DNA of 64,000 bases. Source: Thauera aromatica_A. GTDB taxonomy: Bacteria; Pseudomonadota; Gammaproteobacteria; Burkholderiales; Rhodocyclaceae. Location of the stretch: assembly GCF_023093595.1 (NCBI RefSeq), contig NZ_JALLIK010000096.1, positions 1 through 64,000 on the forward strand, read 5' to 3'. The notes under the pieces were generated by a model. The model made no database searches. It saw only the letters and a program-made list of their open reading frames with translations, and had not been told where the DNA came from. The stretch's first letter is position 1, and every line of letters begins with the position of its first letter. Below are positions 41,213-49,724 of the stretch, in pieces. The position numbers and the translations under genes were made by a program.

Positions 41213-41247
41213 AAAGGGCGCGATGAGCGATCATCGCGCCCTTTTTT
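41213..41247 (+). terminator. Strong Rho-independent terminator after 6S RNA
   Basis: AAAGGGCGCGATGA and its reverse complement TCATCGCGCCCTTT form a 14-bp stem with a GCGA tetraloop and six T. Confidence 0.92.
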
Positions 41248-41379
41248 CGGCTGTCAGGCAGAGCGGACCCCGGTGTTGCGCTGCAAAATCTTTACGCCAT
41301 CTTAATGCGCGAAGGCATAGCATCCGCGGCGTTTTCATGACCCCCGCGGCTGCCGTTACCGGCGGTCGCCGTTGCCGCA

Positions 41380-42837
41380 ATGCAAGTCTATCTTCCGGTC
41401 ATTGGTGCGCTGGGTCTGGTGCTGATGCTGTTCGGGCTGGTGATGGGCTTCCCGCTTGCGGTGTCCTTCGCCCTCGACGATGGTGCCACCGCGGCCTATG
41501 ACCTGGCTCTTTTCGCCACGTTCGCCTGCGGGTTGGTGATGTGGGCGGCCGGGCGCGGCACGCGGCGCGACCTTCATGTGTCGGACGGCTTTTTGCTGGT
41601 GGCTTCGACCTGGCTCGCGGTGCCGGTGTTCGGTGCCTTGCCGCTGATGTTCTATCTGCCCGGACTGTCCTTCACCGACGCCTATTTCGAGGCCGCTTCC
41701 GGTCTGACCACCACCGGCGCGACCGTGCTCAGCGGGCTCGATGCGCTGCCGGTGTCGATCAACCTGTGGCGCACCTTCATGCATTGGATCGGTGGCATGG
41801 GCGTGATCGTGCTGATGGTCGCGGTGCTGCCGCTGCTGGGGATCGGCGGGCGGGAGATGTTCAAGGCCGAGGCGCCGGGCCCGATGAAGGAGTCCAGGTT
41901 GACACCGCGGATCGCCGAAACCGCGAAAGGTCTGTGGATGGTCTATGCGCTGCTGACGCTGGCCTGCGGCGTGGCGCTGTGGGGCGTCGGCATGCCGCCC
42001 TGGGAGGCGGTGATCCATGCCTTCTCGATCATGGGGCTGGGCGGGTTTTCGAGCAGGGACGCGAGCCTCGGCGGCTTTGGCAGCCTGTCGATCGAACTGG
42101 TGACGATGCTGTTCGCGCTGCTGGCCGGGATCAACTACGCCACCCATTACCTTGCGCTGATGCGGCGTAGCGCGCAGGCCTATGCCAACGATCCTGAGTT
42201 GCGCTGGTTTTTCGGTGTCCTCCTTTTTACCGTCGTTTTTCTCACTGCCTATCTGTTCGGGGTGGGGGCTTACACCGAGTTGCCGACGGCACTGCGCCAT
42301 GTCGCCTTTCATGCGATTTCCCTTGCCACCTCGCTCGGCCTGGCCGCTTACGATTACGCTGCATGGCCGATGTTCGCTCAGGTCTGGATCCTCTTTCTGG
42401 GCAGCTTCGCCGCCTGTTCGGGGTCCACCGGTGGCGGCATCAAGATGATGCGCGCGATCATCCTGTACAAGCAGGTGTATCGCGAAATTGCCCGTGCGCT
42501 GCATCCGAATGCGGTGCTGCCGCTGCGCCTCGGCCGCCAGCCGGTCTCCGACAACGTGCTGCATGCGGTGCTCGCCTTCGGCTTCATGTACATGGTCAGC
42601 ATCGTCTCGCTGACCTTGCTGCTGGCCGCCAGCGGGCTGGACTTGCTCACTGCCTTTTCGGGCGTCGTCGCCTGTCTCAACAATACCGGCCCCGGGCTGG
42701 CCGAGGTCGGGCCGGCGGGCAATTATCAGGGGCTGAGCGATTTTCAGACCTGGGTGCTGAGCTTCGCGATGATCCTTGGGTGCCTGGAGATCTTCACCCT
42801 GCTGGTGGTATTGACGCCGACCTTCTGGCGTCGCTGA
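41380..42837 (+). CDS. trkH: TrkH-type potassium uptake protein
   Basis: 485 residues, about ten membrane helices with four P-loop repeats. Selectivity-loop glycines are visible in AASGLTTTGATVLSG, SIMGLGGFSSRDAS, LATSLGLAAYDYAAWP, and ACLNNTGPGLAEVGPAG; the second-repeat GSTGGGIKMMRAI is also typical. It needs TrkA, which is not in the window. kdpE/kdpD homologues lie 6 kb downstream, so potassium sensing and uptake genes are loosely grouped. Confidence 0.95.
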   Translation: MQVYLPVIGALGLVLMLFGLVMGFPLAVSFALDDGATAAYDLALFATFACGLVMWAAGRGTRRDLHVSDGFLLVASTWLAVPVFGALPLMFYLPGLSFTDAYFEAASGLTTTGATVLSGLDALPVSINLWRTFMHWIGGMGVIVLMVAVLPLLGIGGREMFKAEAPGPMKESRLTPRIAETAKGLWMVYALLTLACGVALWGVGMPPWEAVIHAFSIMGLGGFSSRDASLGGFGSLSIELVTMLFALLAGINYATHYLALMRRSAQAYANDPELRWFFGVLLFTVVFLTAYLFGVGAYTELPTALRHVAFHAISLATSLGLAAYDYAAWPMFAQVWILFLGSFAACSGSTGGGIKMMRAIILYKQVYREIARALHPNAVLPLRLGRQPVSDNVLHAVLAFGFMYMVSIVSLTLLLAASGLDLLTAFSGVVACLNNTGPGLAEVGPAGNYQGLSDFQTWVLSFAMILGCLEIFTLLVVLTPTFWRR

Positions 42838-43170
42838 GCGTATCGGGCCGGAAGCGGCGGCCGACCCCGTCCGGGTGCGGATCAATATGCATGAATCACG
42901 TGAATTCAATTGCAGGATTTCATCTCTGCCATTGTCCGGCCATCTGGAATATCTTCACATGATGAAAATTTATTTTTCCTGATTGACAATGCATTTCGCG
43001 AATGCGCTATAGATTTTGATTTGCGAATTGCTTAAGAATGTCAATGGTATTGTGGCGGGTTTTCTGTAAAAAATATTTTCACGGCAGTCATCCCTCCGGG
43101 CAAAAGGCTAAGGTTCGCCCCCGATTTTGCCGTAATGGCACATACGGTCGAGATACGCTTCCGATCGTCC

Positions 43171-43262
43171 TGAAAAGGGTAAACCCGTCGAAAGGCGGGG
43201 ACGCAAAGTCACCGGTTTAAAAGGCTTCGGCCTCATGACAGCGGGACTGCCAGGTTATGAAA
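43171..43262 (+). ncRNA. Cyclic di-GMP-I (GEMM) riboswitch
   Basis: The sequence has the aptamer landmarks in order: AAAAGGGTAAACCCGTCGAAA, the GGGGACGCAAAGTC core, a second helix (CCGGTTTAAAAGG...), and GACAGCGGGACTGCCAGG. These are the P1b GNRA-type tetraloop (GAAA), the c-di-GMP-binding core GGACGCAAAG, and the C-rich/G-rich close of P2. It lies in a 531-base gap (42838-43368) whose first half is AT-rich and otherwise empty. It is about 110 bases upstream of a secreted metalloprotease gene and is followed by a GCGGATC-GAGA-GATCCGC hairpin and then an SD-masking stem. Confidence 0.88.
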
Positions 43263-43329
43263 ATCCGGGCGGATCGAGAGATCCGCGCCGCGTCACCTGT
43301 TCGCCGCGCCTGGGCGCGGAGTCTGCAGT

Positions 43330-43362
43330 ACTCCCTGTCGTGTCGAGAGTTTTACAGGGAGT
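43330..43362 (+). promoter_or_regulatory. Hairpin that sequesters the ribosome-binding site of the metalloprotease gene
   Basis: ACTCCCTGT (43330-43338) is the exact reverse complement of ACAGGGAGT (43354-43362), which contains the Shine-Dalgarno AGGGAG, 6-7 bases before the ATG at 43369. The pair would close the ribosome site. Coupled to the upstream c-di-GMP aptamer this is a plausible expression platform with translational control. The direction of control (on or off) cannot be read from sequence alone. Confidence 0.75.
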
Positions 43363-43368
43363 AATGCA

Positions 43369-45345
43369 ATGAAATCGACCACCACCACAAACATGGTGCG
43401 CCGCCGCACAAGCCGGCTGGCGCGCCTGGCCGGCGCCGCTTTCTTCACCGCGCTGCTGGCGTTGTCATCCGCGCCCATGGTTGCGGCCGCGCCCGTGGTG
43501 ACGGCCGAGGGCAGTGAAGCCGCACCCGACTCCGTGCGGATTTCCGAGGTCGTGCGCGCCGCCGAACAACTGACCGAGTCCCTCCCGGGGCTGCATGCCC
43601 GGTATCGCGCCGCATCCGCCCGGGAACAGGCCGCACGGCTCGATGAACTGGCCGCGGCGGTCGCGCAGCGCAAGGCCCTCCTGACCGAACTCATCGAGAA
43701 CGACCCCGCCGCCGCACTGCAGCTCGTCCTCACGCCCGGCGCGCGCGCCGGCATGCCTTCCCAAGTGCAGGATGCCCTCGAGCGGCATGTGGAACTGGAG
43801 GGTGAACTGGAAGTGTTCTATGAAGAGTACCCGAACCATAAGGCCCGCCTGAGCAATTACCTCCGTACTTCCCTGGGCGAACGAATTGCCCTCCACTTCA
43901 AGGCCCAGCCCCCGGGGCTGGTGAGCGGCACCCAGGTTCGCGCCAAAGGGGTCCTGCTCGATCGCGTAATGGCCCTGGAGTCGGGTGATGGCAGCCTGAT
44001 CCTGGCCGCCAAGGGGGGGGCGAAGGGCGGCAGCAATGGCGGGACGCCGGCACCGGGGCCGAGCGCGATGGGGGAGCACCGAACCCTGGTCGTGCTGGTG
44101 AACTTTCAGGACAACCCGATCCAGCCCTACTCCCCCGATTTCGCGAAAACCGTACTGACGACGACGAACGAGTATTTCCTGGAAAATTCGCAGCAGCAGA
44201 TGTGGTTGAACACCGACGTCGCGGGCTGGTTCACGATCGCCAACAGCTCCAGCGTGTGTGACTACTGGACGATTGCCGCCCAGGCCCAGGACGCCGCTTC
44301 GGCGGCGGGCTACGATCTGTCCGCCTATACGCACCTCGTCTATGCCTTTCCCCAGATTGCCTGCGGCTGGTGGGGGCTGTCGTCGGTGGGGGGCAGCCCG
44401 TCGAACACTTGGATCACCGGGGAACTCAAGATCGGGGTCACGGCGCACGAGCTCGGCCACGCCATCGGCCTGTTCCATTCGCATTCGCTCGAGTGCGGTG
44501 CCGACACGCTCGGGACGACCTGTACGACTTATGAATACGGCGATCAGATGGACATGATGGGCTCCTCGAGCGCCGGCCACTACAACGCTTTCCAGAAGGA
44601 GCGTCTGGGCTGGCTGAACACTTCGGCGTCGCCGGAAATCACGACCGTCACCGGTGACGGCGTGTTCACGCTCGAACCCTACGCGGCCGGCGGAACCGGG
44701 CCGAAGGCGCTCAAGATTCCGAAAGCCATCGATCCGGTGACCGGGCAGCAGACCTGGTACTACGTCGAGTTCCGCCAGGCCGTGGGCTTCGACCGCGTGC
44801 TCGCCGGCAACACCAACGTCCTCAACGGGGTGCTGATCCATACCGCGACGGACGGCAACGGCAACAGCGTCAATCTCCTCGACATGACACCGAATAGCGG
44901 AAGCTCGGCGTACTGGGACTGGAAAGACCCCGCGCTGACGGTCGGCGGAACGTTCGAGGATCCGGCCACCGGGGTGAGCATCACCGCGGACGCGGTGTCC
45001 GCAACCCAGGCGCTGGTTACGGTGCGCTTTGGCGCAGGGGCCTCCGCTCAACTGGCCGCAACCGGCGCGACGAGCCAACCGAGCTACCTGCGGGGCCAGA
45101 CCGTTTACCTGAGCGCGAACGTGAGTGCCGGCGGCGTTCCGGTGGCCGGCGCCACGGTGTCCTTCACCGTGACCAAGGCCAACGGTTCGCAGGTCAAAGG
45201 CAGCGCGACGACCGGAAGCGATGGCAAGGCCTTGTACCAGTTCCAGCTCAAGAAACCGGACCCCGTCGGCACCTATCAGGCGGGCATGGTCGCGGCGCTC
45301 AACGGACAGTCCGCAGCCACCGCCGTCGCCTTCAAGGTTCAGTAA
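43369..45345 (+). CDS. Secreted gametolysin-like (M11/M6) zinc metalloprotease with Ig-like C-terminus
   Basis: 658 residues. A long signal peptide (about 1-41, two hydrophobic parts with twin Arg clusters MVRRRTSRLARL) leads to a helical pro-region (about 50-185). The zinc motif is HELGHAIGLFH at 360-370 (HExxHxxGxxH) and the Met-turn is in DQMDMMGSS (392-400). Cys297, 332, 376 and 385 could form disulfides. The C-terminal 95 residues look like a bacterial Ig-like domain (YLRGQTVYLSANVSAGGVPV, GATVSFTVTKANGS). The ribosome site is masked by a hairpin downstream of a c-di-GMP riboswitch. The target is unknown; a surface adhesin or matrix protein is the natural guess. Confidence 0.85.
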   Translation: MKSTTTTNMVRRRTSRLARLAGAAFFTALLALSSAPMVAAAPVVTAEGSEAAPDSVRISEVVRAAEQLTESLPGLHARYRAASAREQAARLDELAAAVAQRKALLTELIENDPAAALQLVLTPGARAGMPSQVQDALERHVELEGELEVFYEEYPNHKARLSNYLRTSLGERIALHFKAQPPGLVSGTQVRAKGVLLDRVMALESGDGSLILAAKGGAKGGSNGGTPAPGPSAMGEHRTLVVLVNFQDNPIQPYSPDFAKTVLTTTNEYFLENSQQQMWLNTDVAGWFTIANSSSVCDYWTIAAQAQDAASAAGYDLSAYTHLVYAFPQIACGWWGLSSVGGSPSNTWITGELKIGVTAHELGHAIGLFHSHSLECGADTLGTTCTTYEYGDQMDMMGSSSAGHYNAFQKERLGWLNTSASPEITTVTGDGVFTLEPYAAGGTGPKALKIPKAIDPVTGQQTWYYVEFRQAVGFDRVLAGNTNVLNGVLIHTATDGNGNSVNLLDMTPNSGSSAYWDWKDPALTVGGTFEDPATGVSITADAVSATQALVTVRFGAGASAQLAATGATSQPSYLRGQTVYLSANVSAGGVPVAGATVSFTVTKANGSQVKGSATTGSDGKALYQFQLKKPDPVGTYQAGMVAALNGQSAATAVAFKVQ

Positions 45346-45457
45346 GCCGCACCGTCCCCGATCTCGGGGCGCGGCAAGCGAAAGCCCCCCGCGGGCTACG
45401 GCTGCAATGCCAGCAGAACCCGCGGGAGGCGCCGGAAGAAGACCATTCCCGCTCGAA

Positions 45458-46240
45458 CTACGGCTTGCTCTCCGCCAGCAGCTTGTCGATCTCCTGCTTG
45501 AGCAAGGCGTAAGCATGGGCCCCGCGCATGATGCGCACGTTTTCCATGCTGCCGCCGGTGCTCGTCCCCAGCAGCAAGGTGGGCGTTCCGGTCACGGTCA
45601 GCTTGCGCCCCTCGGCGATGTCGTTGCGGATGCGTTCCACGTACTTGCCGCTCTCCAGGCACTGCTTGAAGGATCCGGCATCGAGTTCGAGCGCCGCGGC
45701 GTGCTCGACCAGGTGTTCGGCGGCGAGGGCCTGCTGGTTGGCGAAAAGGCGGTCGTGCATTTCCCAGTACCGCCCCTGCTCTGCCGCGCAGTGCGCCGCC
45801 TCGGCGGCCTGCAGGGCCTGTGGGTGGATGGACTCCAGCGGGAAGTCGCGGAACACGTAACGCACTTTGCCGGTGGCGATATAGTCCCGCTCGATCTGCG
45901 GCAGCGACTGGTCTGCGTGGCGCTTGCAGAAGGGGCACTGGTAATCGGAAAACTCCAGCATGGTGAGTTGCGCGTCCCGCGCGCCCTTCACCGGCGCGTC
46001 GCCGATCGAAACGACGGCGTCGATGGGCTGCACCAGCGGCGGCGGCGGTGGCGGCAGGCGCGCCTGGAGCTGCTTCTTGAGTTCGTCGAGATCCTTGCGC
46101 AGGGCGTCCTGGCCCTGCATGACGGCTTCCACGTCGCGGCGCAACTGTTCCACCTCCCCGGCCTCCTGAGCCGGGGCCGGCGCAGATAGACCCGTGAGGG
46201 TCAGCGCCGTCAGCGCCGTGCATAGCATGATTCGGTTCAT
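45458..46240 (-). CDS. DsbA-like periplasmic thiol oxidoreductase
   Basis: 260 residues. Signal peptide (1-25), then a coiled coil (EAGEVEQLRRDVEAVMQGQD...) and a Pro run (PPPPPP near 63-68), then a thioredoxin-fold domain with active site CPFC (Cys102, Cys105) in TMLEFSDYQCPFCKRHAD and the cis-Pro in TVTGTPTLLLG. This is the DsbA/ScsC-like layout used to form or isomerise disulfides, and the coiled coil suggests an oligomer as in ScsC. It is next to a secreted protein with about 18 Cys and a protease with 4, the likely clients. Confidence 0.9.
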   Translation of the reverse strand: MNRIMLCTALTALTLTGLSAPAPAQEAGEVEQLRRDVEAVMQGQDALRKDLDELKKQLQARLPPPPPPLVQPIDAVVSIGDAPVKGARDAQLTMLEFSDYQCPFCKRHADQSLPQIERDYIATGKVRYVFRDFPLESIHPQALQAAEAAHCAAEQGRYWEMHDRLFANQQALAAEHLVEHAAALELDAGSFKQCLESGKYVERIRNDIAEGRKLTVTGTPTLLLGTSTGGSMENVRIMRGAHAYALLKQEIDKLLAESKP

Positions 46241-46429
46241 GGCATCCCTTCCATGTCGGTGGTCGAGCGATCCGGGCCAGCGCGAGGTGTTCGAACCCCC
46301 TCGACCGGTTGCCCGATCGAGGGGGCGAACGTTTCTTCATTTCCCGGCTTGCCCGCGGCGGGCCCCGGCGGTCTCCTCGTCTTCAGGAAAAACCGTTCGG
46401 CGCCCGCCGATCGGAGCAAGGTGTGCTGC

Positions 46430-47908
46430 TTACGGGAAGGTCACGGTGATGTTGACGTCCGCATCGTCCTGCAACTCCGGCGCACCGTAGTTCACGCCAT
46501 CATCGTCGGTCGCTGCACCGGTCACGACGTTGGTGTGGAGGCCGGTCGCGGAGATCCTGCCGACGAACGAGCACGCGTAGTTGCCCGACGGAGCAATGAC
46601 CTGCGGAACCGCGCACGTCGTGCTGAGGACGTTGCCTTGGACCGTGGTGATGTCGCCGAACTTGTCGTCGGTGAGCGAAGTGAGCGACAGCGTATCGAAG
46701 GCGGAGGTGTTGCTCACCCCGACGCTGAACTGCACGTCCACGGCAACGGTCTGCGTCGCGGTCGCGGTCTTGGTCAGGTCTGGCGGACTCGATGCGTCGA
46801 CAACGGTTACGTCGGCCGGATCATCGTCGCAGAGGTTCGAATGACCGAAATCATCGCTTCCGCACGCCTCCACGACGTCGGTGATCGTGTCACCCGCATC
46901 GTGCGCCCCGGACACCACTGCCACCGTGAATTGACACATGTACGGGTTCTGACCACCCGGATCGTTGCTTTCCGCCGGAATCGTCGCCAGCGTGCAGGTG
47001 GTTGCCGTGACGGCACCCTGGACCTGGGTGATGTCGCCGTACAGATCGTCGACCAGGCTATCCAGTGTCACGCTCGAGACCTGCGCGTTGTTGGTCACCG
47101 CGACACTGTAGGTTACATCGCCCCCCGCTTCCGAAACCGTCGTCGTCACCGCGTCCTTCAGTACCGTGATGCTCGCGGTTTCGAGGAAGACGTCGATGTT
47201 GAGGTTGCCGCAATTGCACTTCGACGGCGATCCCGGGAATGCATCGAACGTGGCCGCGGTCGTAAACGTGACCGAGTCGCACACTTCGTTCGCGCCTGGC
47301 TGACGCCAACTCGTGCACCAGGGCAGATTGACCTTGTTGTCGTTGTTGGTGTCGGCACACATGGTGGTGATGGTCTGGCGAATCACCTGTGGGGTGTTGG
47401 CGCTGTCGATGTCGCCGCAGATGTCCGGAGCCGCATCCTTGTTGATGAAGGTCGGCGAATTCGCCGCGGTGACCACATTCGGTGCACACTGTCCGGTCAA
47501 GGCGCCATCGGCTCCGCCGCCGTCGGTGGCGATGTAGAGACCGAGGTCGTAGCGGGCCTGGGCGGTCAGCGGCATCGCGAAGTCGGCGGTGAAGGTGAAA
47601 GGCTGGCCGGAAACACAGGTGAACTGCCCTTGCGGGTTCGGATTCTGGCAACCGTCCCCGTCCGGGTCCTGCACTCCCCCGGGCGTAACCGCGATACAGA
47701 TGTTGCTGACCGAGGACAGCGTCACGTCATTGGCGGTACACGTCAGGTTCTGGCTGTTGCCGTGCGCCTTCCACACATCCTGCATGCAACTGCCTGCGAC
47801 CTGCGCCTGCGCCGGCGGCGCCCCCAGCAGCAGCCCTCCCACGACCAGCGGCGTCGCCGTGCCGATACAGCGCGCCCACGAACGCGCCCATCTCGTCAAG
47901 CTTCTCAT
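46430..47908 (-). CDS. Large secreted Cys-rich repeat protein (DUF11-like domains)
   Basis: 492 residues with a signal peptide ending near Ala-Gln-Ala (about residue 35). The N-terminal half is a unique domain of many Cys (for example SCMQDVWKAHGN, DGCQNPNPQGQF, SKCNCGN). The C-terminal half has two DUF11-type repeats: ITVLKDAVTTTVSEAGGDVT, YSVAVTNNAQVSS and LTKTATATQTVAVDVQFSVG, VSNTSAFDT, each followed by a YGDITxVQGxV(x)TTC motif. About 18 Cys are in the mature chain. GGAGAA lies 8 bases before the ATG. The function is unknown; a surface or matrix protein is likely. A CCTAGG repeat lies upstream. Confidence 0.7.
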   Translation of the reverse strand: MRSLTRWARSWARCIGTATPLVVGGLLLGAPPAQAQVAGSCMQDVWKAHGNSQNLTCTANDVTLSSVSNICIAVTPGGVQDPDGDGCQNPNPQGQFTCVSGQPFTFTADFAMPLTAQARYDLGLYIATDGGGADGALTGQCAPNVVTAANSPTFINKDAAPDICGDIDSANTPQVIRQTITTMCADTNNDNKVNLPWCTSWRQPGANEVCDSVTFTTAATFDAFPGSPSKCNCGNLNIDVFLETASITVLKDAVTTTVSEAGGDVTYSVAVTNNAQVSSVTLDSLVDDLYGDITQVQGAVTATTCTLATIPAESNDPGGQNPYMCQFTVAVVSGAHDAGDTITDVVEACGSDDFGHSNLCDDDPADVTVVDASSPPDLTKTATATQTVAVDVQFSVGVSNTSAFDTLSLTSLTDDKFGDITTVQGNVLSTTCAVPQVIAPSGNYACSFVGRISATGLHTNVVTGAATDDDGVNYGAPELQDDADVNITVTFP

Positions 47909-48094
47909 GATGTTCTCCTATCCGCTTCGGGACGAGCTTCGCCCCCTCGGGGGGCAGCGCGGATCCTCGCAGGGATATCCGTTCTGCGCTGGCCACCCTC
48001 CCACTGGCACCCGCATGCAGGTGTTTTGTCCCGCGTGCCGACGTCCAGGTTTTTTAGGGATAGCAGAGAAATGCGCTTGAAATGGCGGCCCGGT

Positions 48095-48132
48095 GGCCTA
48101 GGACCGGTGACCTAGGTCCGGTGTCCTAGGCC
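48095..48132. repeat. Triple CCTAGG repeat with 14-bp period (candidate operator)
   Basis: CCTAGG occurs at 48097-48102, 48111-48116 and 48125-48130, exactly 14 bases apart, within a repeat CCTAGGnCCGGTGn. The outer arms GGCCTAGGAC (48095-48104) and GTCCTAGGCC (48123-48132) are exact complements. There is no T-run, so a terminator is unlikely. It lies just after the stop of the LuxR-type gene and about 190 bases upstream of the Cys-rich gene, suggesting an operator for the latter. Confidence 0.6.
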
Positions 48133-48133
48133 G

Positions 48134-48808
48134 TCATCCGCCGGCTGGTGAAGCGCCGAAAGGATGGCGCGACAGCGCCAGTTGGGCGCGCCGCGTGACC
48201 CCGAGCTTGGCGAAGACGTGGCTCAGATGGGCCTTGACGGTCTTGTCGCTCAGTCCCAGGGCCTTGGCGATTTCCTTGTTCGTGCACCCGCGCAGGATCA
48301 GGCCGACGATTTCCTCTTCCCGCGGACTGAGCTTTTCGCTCGCGCCCACGGGGGCGCGGGGCCGGGCCGACAGATTGACCGTGTCGATCAGGCTCGTCAG
48401 GGCGTGCGCGAGTTTCTCGCGTCCGAGCCAGATTTCTCCGCGCTGGACCGCGCGCATCGCGTCTGCATATTCGCGGCTGTCGCAATGCTTCGGCACGAAG
48501 CCGCTGACGCCTTGCAGCAGCGCATTCGATACACGCTCATCGGTGAGGGCGCTGGTTGCCAGCAGGATCGCCGTTCCCGGCGCCGAACGGTGGAAGGACG
48601 CAAGCTGCCCGTCCTGCTCCGCTTCGGCAGGATCCGCATCGAACACCAGGATGTCCACCTGCAGGGCATCGAACAGCACGGGAAGTTGAGCGTAGCGGGC
48701 CACCCGTGCCACCAACCGGACATCGGCCAGTTCTGCAGCCACGCCGATGTTCGCGCAGAAGCGCTCGTCCGGACTGGCGACGAGGGCGGTTGAGGTCTTC
48801 TTTTCCAT
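48134..48808 (-). CDS. LuxR/NarL-family response regulator
   Basis: 224 residues from ATG 48808 (AGGGAG about 10 bases upstream). An N-terminal receiver-like domain has Asp57 in DILVFDAD and Lys in GFVPKHC, though the first acidic pair is weak (SPDERF). The C-terminal HTH is canonical (LSPREEEIVGLILRGCTNKE, KTVKAHLSHVFAKLGVTRRA). No histidine kinase is adjacent; the next gene is kdpE with its own partner. It lies upstream of the Cys-rich and DsbA-like genes on the same strand and may control them. Confidence 0.88.
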   Translation of the reverse strand: MEKKTSTALVASPDERFCANIGVAAELADVRLVARVARYAQLPVLFDALQVDILVFDADPAEAEQDGQLASFHRSAPGTAILLATSALTDERVSNALLQGVSGFVPKHCDSREYADAMRAVQRGEIWLGREKLAHALTSLIDTVNLSARPRAPVGASEKLSPREEEIVGLILRGCTNKEIAKALGLSDKTVKAHLSHVFAKLGVTRRAQLALSRHPFGASPAGG

Positions 48809-48897
48809 TGCGGCCAAGCTCCCTACCTGCCTCTCTGCCGGGCTTTCCTGCCGGGCATGAACCCGGCCAGCCTCATTTTCAATTTATAGGATGTTTG

Positions 48898-49698
48898 TCA
48901 CCCACTGTCACTGTCACCCACAGGACTGCGCTGTTCGGCCGTATCCGAATGCGATGCTGCCGTCGACGCTCCGGGGTCGCTGACGGCGTCGCCGGGCACA
49001 TCGAGCTGGAGGCGATAACCGACCCCCGCCTGGGTGAGGATGTGCACCGGAAAGCGGGGATCGGCTTCGAGCTTGCGCCGCAGACCGGCCATGTAGACGC
49101 GCAGGTAATGCGCATGCTCGACGTAGTTCGGTCCCCAGACCCCGGAGAGCAGCTGGCGGTGGGTCAGCACCCGCCCGCTGCCGGCGATCAGCTGGCCGAG
49201 CAGGCGGTATTCGATCGGGGTCAGATGGACCGGTTCGCCGGCGCGGCTGACCGTGCGGCGCTCGAGATCGACTTCGATGTCGCCGAACGCCACCCGGCTC
49301 GGGGTGTGCGCTGGACGCAGCGCCCGCCGCAGCAGGGCGCGGATGCGGGCGCGCAGCTCGGCGACGCCGAAAGGCTTGCTCAGATAGTCGTCCGCTCCGG
49401 CATCGAGTGCTGCCACCTTGTCGGTTTCGTCGCTGCGGGCCGACAGGACCAGGACCGGCATCCCGCTCCAGCGCCGGATTTGGTCGAGCAGGAGCATACC
49501 GTTGCCGTCCGGAAGGCCGAGATCGAGGATCAGCAGATCCGGACGGCGCGCTGCGGCTTCGATCCCGCCGCGACGGAGAGTCGCCGCCTCGCATACCGTG
49601 CAGCCTTCGGCTTCGAGCGCTGCGCGCACGAAGCGGCGGATTCCGGGCTCGTCCTCGACGAGCAGGACGAGCGGTGTAGGCGCATGAAGGTTCTTCAT
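48898..49698 (-). CDS. kdpE: KdpE-type response regulator
   Basis: 266 residues, OmpR/PhoB family. Receiver: VEDEPGIRRFV near the N-terminus, phospho-acceptor Asp59 (LLILDLGLPDGNG), and Lys108 (YLSKPFGVAELRARI). Winged helix: LTPIEYRLLGQLIAGSGRVL, then RQLLSGVWGPNYVEHAHYLR and VGYRLQLD. The C-terminus carries an extra about 25 residues rich in Ser/Asp. It lies 26 bases after the short kdpD gene. KdpDE regulates potassium uptake, but the kdpFABC genes are not in the window. Confidence 0.92.
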   Translation of the reverse strand: MKNLHAPTPLVLLVEDEPGIRRFVRAALEAEGCTVCEAATLRRGGIEAAARRPDLLILDLGLPDGNGMLLLDQIRRWSGMPVLVLSARSDETDKVAALDAGADDYLSKPFGVAELRARIRALLRRALRPAHTPSRVAFGDIEVDLERRTVSRAGEPVHLTPIEYRLLGQLIAGSGRVLTHRQLLSGVWGPNYVEHAHYLRVYMAGLRRKLEADPRFPVHILTQAGVGYRLQLDVPGDAVSDPGASTAASHSDTAEQRSPVGDSDSG

Positions 49699-49724
49699 CG
49701 GCGGGAGCTCGAAGGGGCGCCCGG

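Noticed and set aside
43038..43220. 60-codon ORF in the trkH-protease gap
   Set aside because: It runs through the c-di-GMP-I aptamer core, has no ribosome site and resembles no protein.
45380..45435. Terminator after the metalloprotease gene
   Set aside because: CCCGCGGG occurs twice and could pair, but each is self-palindromic and there is no T-run; not strong enough to list.
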